From Bacteroidales bacterium (GTDB lineage Bacteria; Bacteroidota; Bacteroidia; Bacteroidales; GCA-2748055), in the NCBI GenBank assembly GCA_024763595.1, contig JANTFK010000248.1, forward strand, positions 1-5,788: a stretch of DNA of 5,788 bases, read 5' to 3'. Under the pieces are notes generated by a model. The model was not told where the DNA came from and ran no database searches. It saw only the letters and a list, made by a program, of their open reading frames with translations. Shown piece after piece: positions 3,942 through 5,788 of the stretch. The stretch's first letter is position 1, and each line of letters starts with the position of its first letter. Made by a program: the position numbers and the translations under genes.

Positions 3942-5788
3942 GCGAATGATGCACCCATCCCTGCGAATTGTTCCGCAAGAATTTCAATCCCTGCCTGGCC
4001 GGGTTCTCCCATACGCGTAATAACTGCTTTAACACCCTCCTGCCCAACCATCTGATGAAATTCGGCATCACCCGGAAAGTGGTTTCCGCTTTCATCCTTT
4101 CCTTTGAACCGGGTACCGTAGAAAAGTGCCTGAGCAATAAGATCCACCGGCATATGAAGTGCCAGGCCCGCACGGAAGGGTGCCATGATCCTGTCTTCTT
4201 TACTTAACTTGCGCTGCAGGTCGCATCCCACCCTGTATACGGTATCTCCCAGTGCCCTGTTGCGAAACCTCCTGATCAGGTCATCGATATGATCCTCCAG
4301 TTGTTCCATGGTGAAAACCCCCGGGTAGAGTGCCCGTAATATCATGGCGGATTGCATCATTAACTTCCGGGTAAACGCTTTCGCGTCTTGATGATCAAGC
4401 ACTTCATAAATGTAGATCAGTTCAGGAAAATGGTAATATCCATAATAGGCAGCTCCGGCATGACCCAGGTTATGAATGAACAACTTCCTGTCCACCCACG
4501 CTTTCATAGGCGATGCGGGAGCCAGGCCCTCTATTTCCGGGACAGGATTCTTAAAACCCTCACGGTCGACAATCAGTGTACAGTATGCTTCTGCAAATAC
4601 CTGCAAGATATCCTGCTCCCGCTCCTTTTCAGGCATAATGGGCACCATCTTTCCAATACTTGTCTCCACCAGTCCCACCAACTCATCTGCAGGGTACCAG
4701 CCGGGCAGGTATTTTGTCAGTTCACCCCGTATATACCCGGCACCGTTCCGGATATTCTCCGCGATTATGATGTCCAGCGGTCTGTTCCCATCCTGCCGGT
4801 ACCGGGCAAGCAGTCCCCGGGCAATCAGCGGAATAGAAGCTGCCAGTCCCCTGATTCCCACTGAAACGGCCATAATTGAGGCCCCGGCTATTTCACTGAC
4901 CACCTGTTCCTCATCACCCACCAGTACACCCCTCACTCCGGTAATCAGGATCTCTGTTTCCTGCTGCTCCTTAATGATGACCCGGTAGTTCCCCCGCTGA
5001 TTCAGGGCATCGATTACAGCTTTATCTATGTCAACAAATACAACCTCATATCCCCCCTTGCTAAATACCGAAGCGATAAACGAGCGTCCAATCTTTCCCG
5101 CCCCGAACAGCACCAGCTTTTTACGGGAGGAATCCGTACTGCGGGATATCTGCCTGTCGTAATCCTGCTTATAGGATTCCACCCTGGAACGCTTCTCCCC
5201 TGCCTTCTTTTCGTAATAGGTCCCGCCCAGATAGAAGCAGGCAAATCCGCCTGAGGCCACAGCCCAGGAAATGATCTCATCAAAACCGGGCTTCCTGTGC
5301 CTCTCCTGCTGCAATTGCCGGGCCAGGGATGCAATGGCTCCACCTGCGAAATTGTCACCGCAACCTGTCGTATCCCCACAGGCACCCTCCTTTTGCAGGT
5401 CTGAAGCTACTTTTGAAGAAACCGGTAACCGGCTCAGCGGTTTTTTCTCAATCAGCGATCCGCCGGAGTATGCAAGCATCTCTTCCGGTCCGTTGGTAAT
5501 CATGAAAGCGGGAACACCCTGTTCCACAAAAAAAACTGCTGCAGCGTCCGGGTTCCTGCATCCGCTTATTCTCACAGCCTCCTCACCATCCATCAGCAGC
5601 AGATCGATCAATCCAAAATCTTCCTTTTGATCGACCAGGGGCCACGGCCGGTCCGGATTGCTTTTTTCGTTCCGGAAATCATATACCGTATTTACAACGG
5701 TCAGGCACCCCGCTGCTTTTGCCCGGTGCAGCAGTTCAGAGAGTGAATCATGAATACGGGGCGTCAGGGCCGTCCCGCCAAAACAGAC
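3938..5788 (-). CDS. PfkB-family sugar kinase fused to mannitol-1-phosphate 5-dehydrogenase-like domain (5' end outside window)
   Basis: One minus-strand frame is open from the right edge to the TAG at 3938, with 616 residues visible (numbered here from the edge). Residues 1-195 are the C-terminal two thirds of a PfkB kinase: VNTVYDFR, LLLMDGEEA, and GACGDTTGCGDNFAGG at 135-150, whose Asp145 would be the catalytic base beside the anion hole. Residues 196-222 are a charged linker. Residues 223-616 (394, against about 382 in E. coli MtlD) are a polyol-specific long-chain dehydrogenase: NAD loop GAGKIGR (229-235), Asp253 after strand 2 suggesting NAD, IIAEN (341-345), and the catalytic pattern K435-x4-N440-xx-H443. 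RVGCDLQRKLSKEDR also mirrors MtlD. MtlD interconverts mannitol 1-phosphate and fructose 6-phosphate. A kinase making fructose 6-phosphate, or phosphorylating it, would act on the adjacent step. Substrates are inferred. The TTG at 5611 is not the start, since the kinase fold continues upstream. Cytoplasmic. Confidence 0.9.
   Translation of the reverse strand, partial: VCFGGTALTPRIHDSLSELLHRAKAAGCLTVVNTVYDFRNEKSNPDRPWPLVDQKEDFGLIDLLLMDGEEAVRISGCRNPDAAAVFFVEQGVPAFMITNGPEEMLAYSGGSLIEKKPLSRLPVSSKVASDLQKEGACGDTTGCGDNFAGGAIASLARQLQQERHRKPGFDEIISWAVASGGFACFYLGGTYYEKKAGEKRSRVESYKQDYDRQISRSTDSSRKKLVLFGAGKIGRSFIASVFSKGGYEVVFVDIDKAVIDALNQRGNYRVIIKEQQETEILITGVRGVLVGDEEQVVSEIAGASIMAVSVGIRGLAASIPLIARGLLARYRQDGNRPLDIIIAENIRNGAGYIRGELTKYLPGWYPADELVGLVETSIGKMVPIMPEKEREQDILQVFAEAYCTLIVDREGFKNPVPEIEGLAPASPMKAWVDRKLFIHNLGHAGAAYYGYYHFPELIYIYEVLDHQDAKAFTRKLMMQSAMILRALYPGVFTMEQLEDHIDDLIRRFRNRALGDTVYRVGCDLQRKLSKEDRIMAPFRAGLALHMPVDLIAQALFYGTRFKGKDESGNHFPGDAEFHQMVGQEGVKAVITRMGEPGQAGIEILAEQFAGMGASFA

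Noticed and set aside
4388..4988. Long plus-strand open frames antisense to the dehydrogenase domain
   Set aside because: Their translations show no recognisable domain and are rich in Ser, Pro, Cys and His, as expected for frames opposite a real gene with strong MtlD motifs.
3938..5611. Start of the kinase-dehydrogenase gene at the TTG at 5611
   Set aside because: The frame has no stop between 5611 and the right edge, and the 59 upstream codons read as PfkB sequence, so the true start lies outside the window.
1..5788. CRISPR arrays, tRNA or rRNA genes, insertion sequences, phage or toxin-antitoxin modules
   Set aside because: I saw no regularly spaced repeats, cloverleaf-like segments, transposase motifs or small paired toxin/antitoxin frames.

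Overview
The window looks like chromosomal DNA from a member of the Bacteroidota. The signs are a DUF481-type outer-membrane protein with an extra N-terminal domain, a cold-shock protein with a long lysine-rich N-terminus, almost no Shine-Dalgarno sequences, and promoter motifs resembling the Bacteroidota TTG/TAnnTTTG pattern. This assignment is inferred from gene style, not from a marker gene. I see no rRNA, tRNA, CRISPR array, insertion sequence or phage gene. Coding density is high and no gene-free stretch exceeds about 110 bases.

Left part (1-1739, all minus strand, read right to left): a DUF481-family outer-membrane beta-barrel protein, then a cold-shock-domain protein, then the first 49 codons of a class I SAM-dependent methyltransferase that runs off the left edge. 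The 70-base gap before the cold-shock gene holds a small set of TTAGC repeats. Middle (1740-3026): a divergent intergenic region, then a plus-strand LsrG-like ABM-fold protein, which converges with a minus-strand secreted HExxH metalloprotease of no family I recognise. A second divergent region (2933-3026) carries two back-to-back candidate promoters.

Right part (3027-5788): a plus-strand secreted or lipid-anchored SMP-30/gluconolactonase-like beta-propeller converges on a large minus-strand gene. Their TAG stop codons overlap in a shared CTAG. The large gene is open to the right edge (616 residues visible). It is a single-frame fusion of a PfkB-family sugar kinase, whose N-terminus lies beyond the window, with a complete mannitol-1-phosphate 5-dehydrogenase-like domain. 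This two-step sugar/polyol-phosphate enzyme is the most notable item here.

The genes do not form one obvious pathway. The only shared theme is carbohydrate or small-molecule metabolism on the right (SMP-30-like protein, kinase-dehydrogenase, and possibly the LsrG-like protein) and envelope or stress functions on the left.
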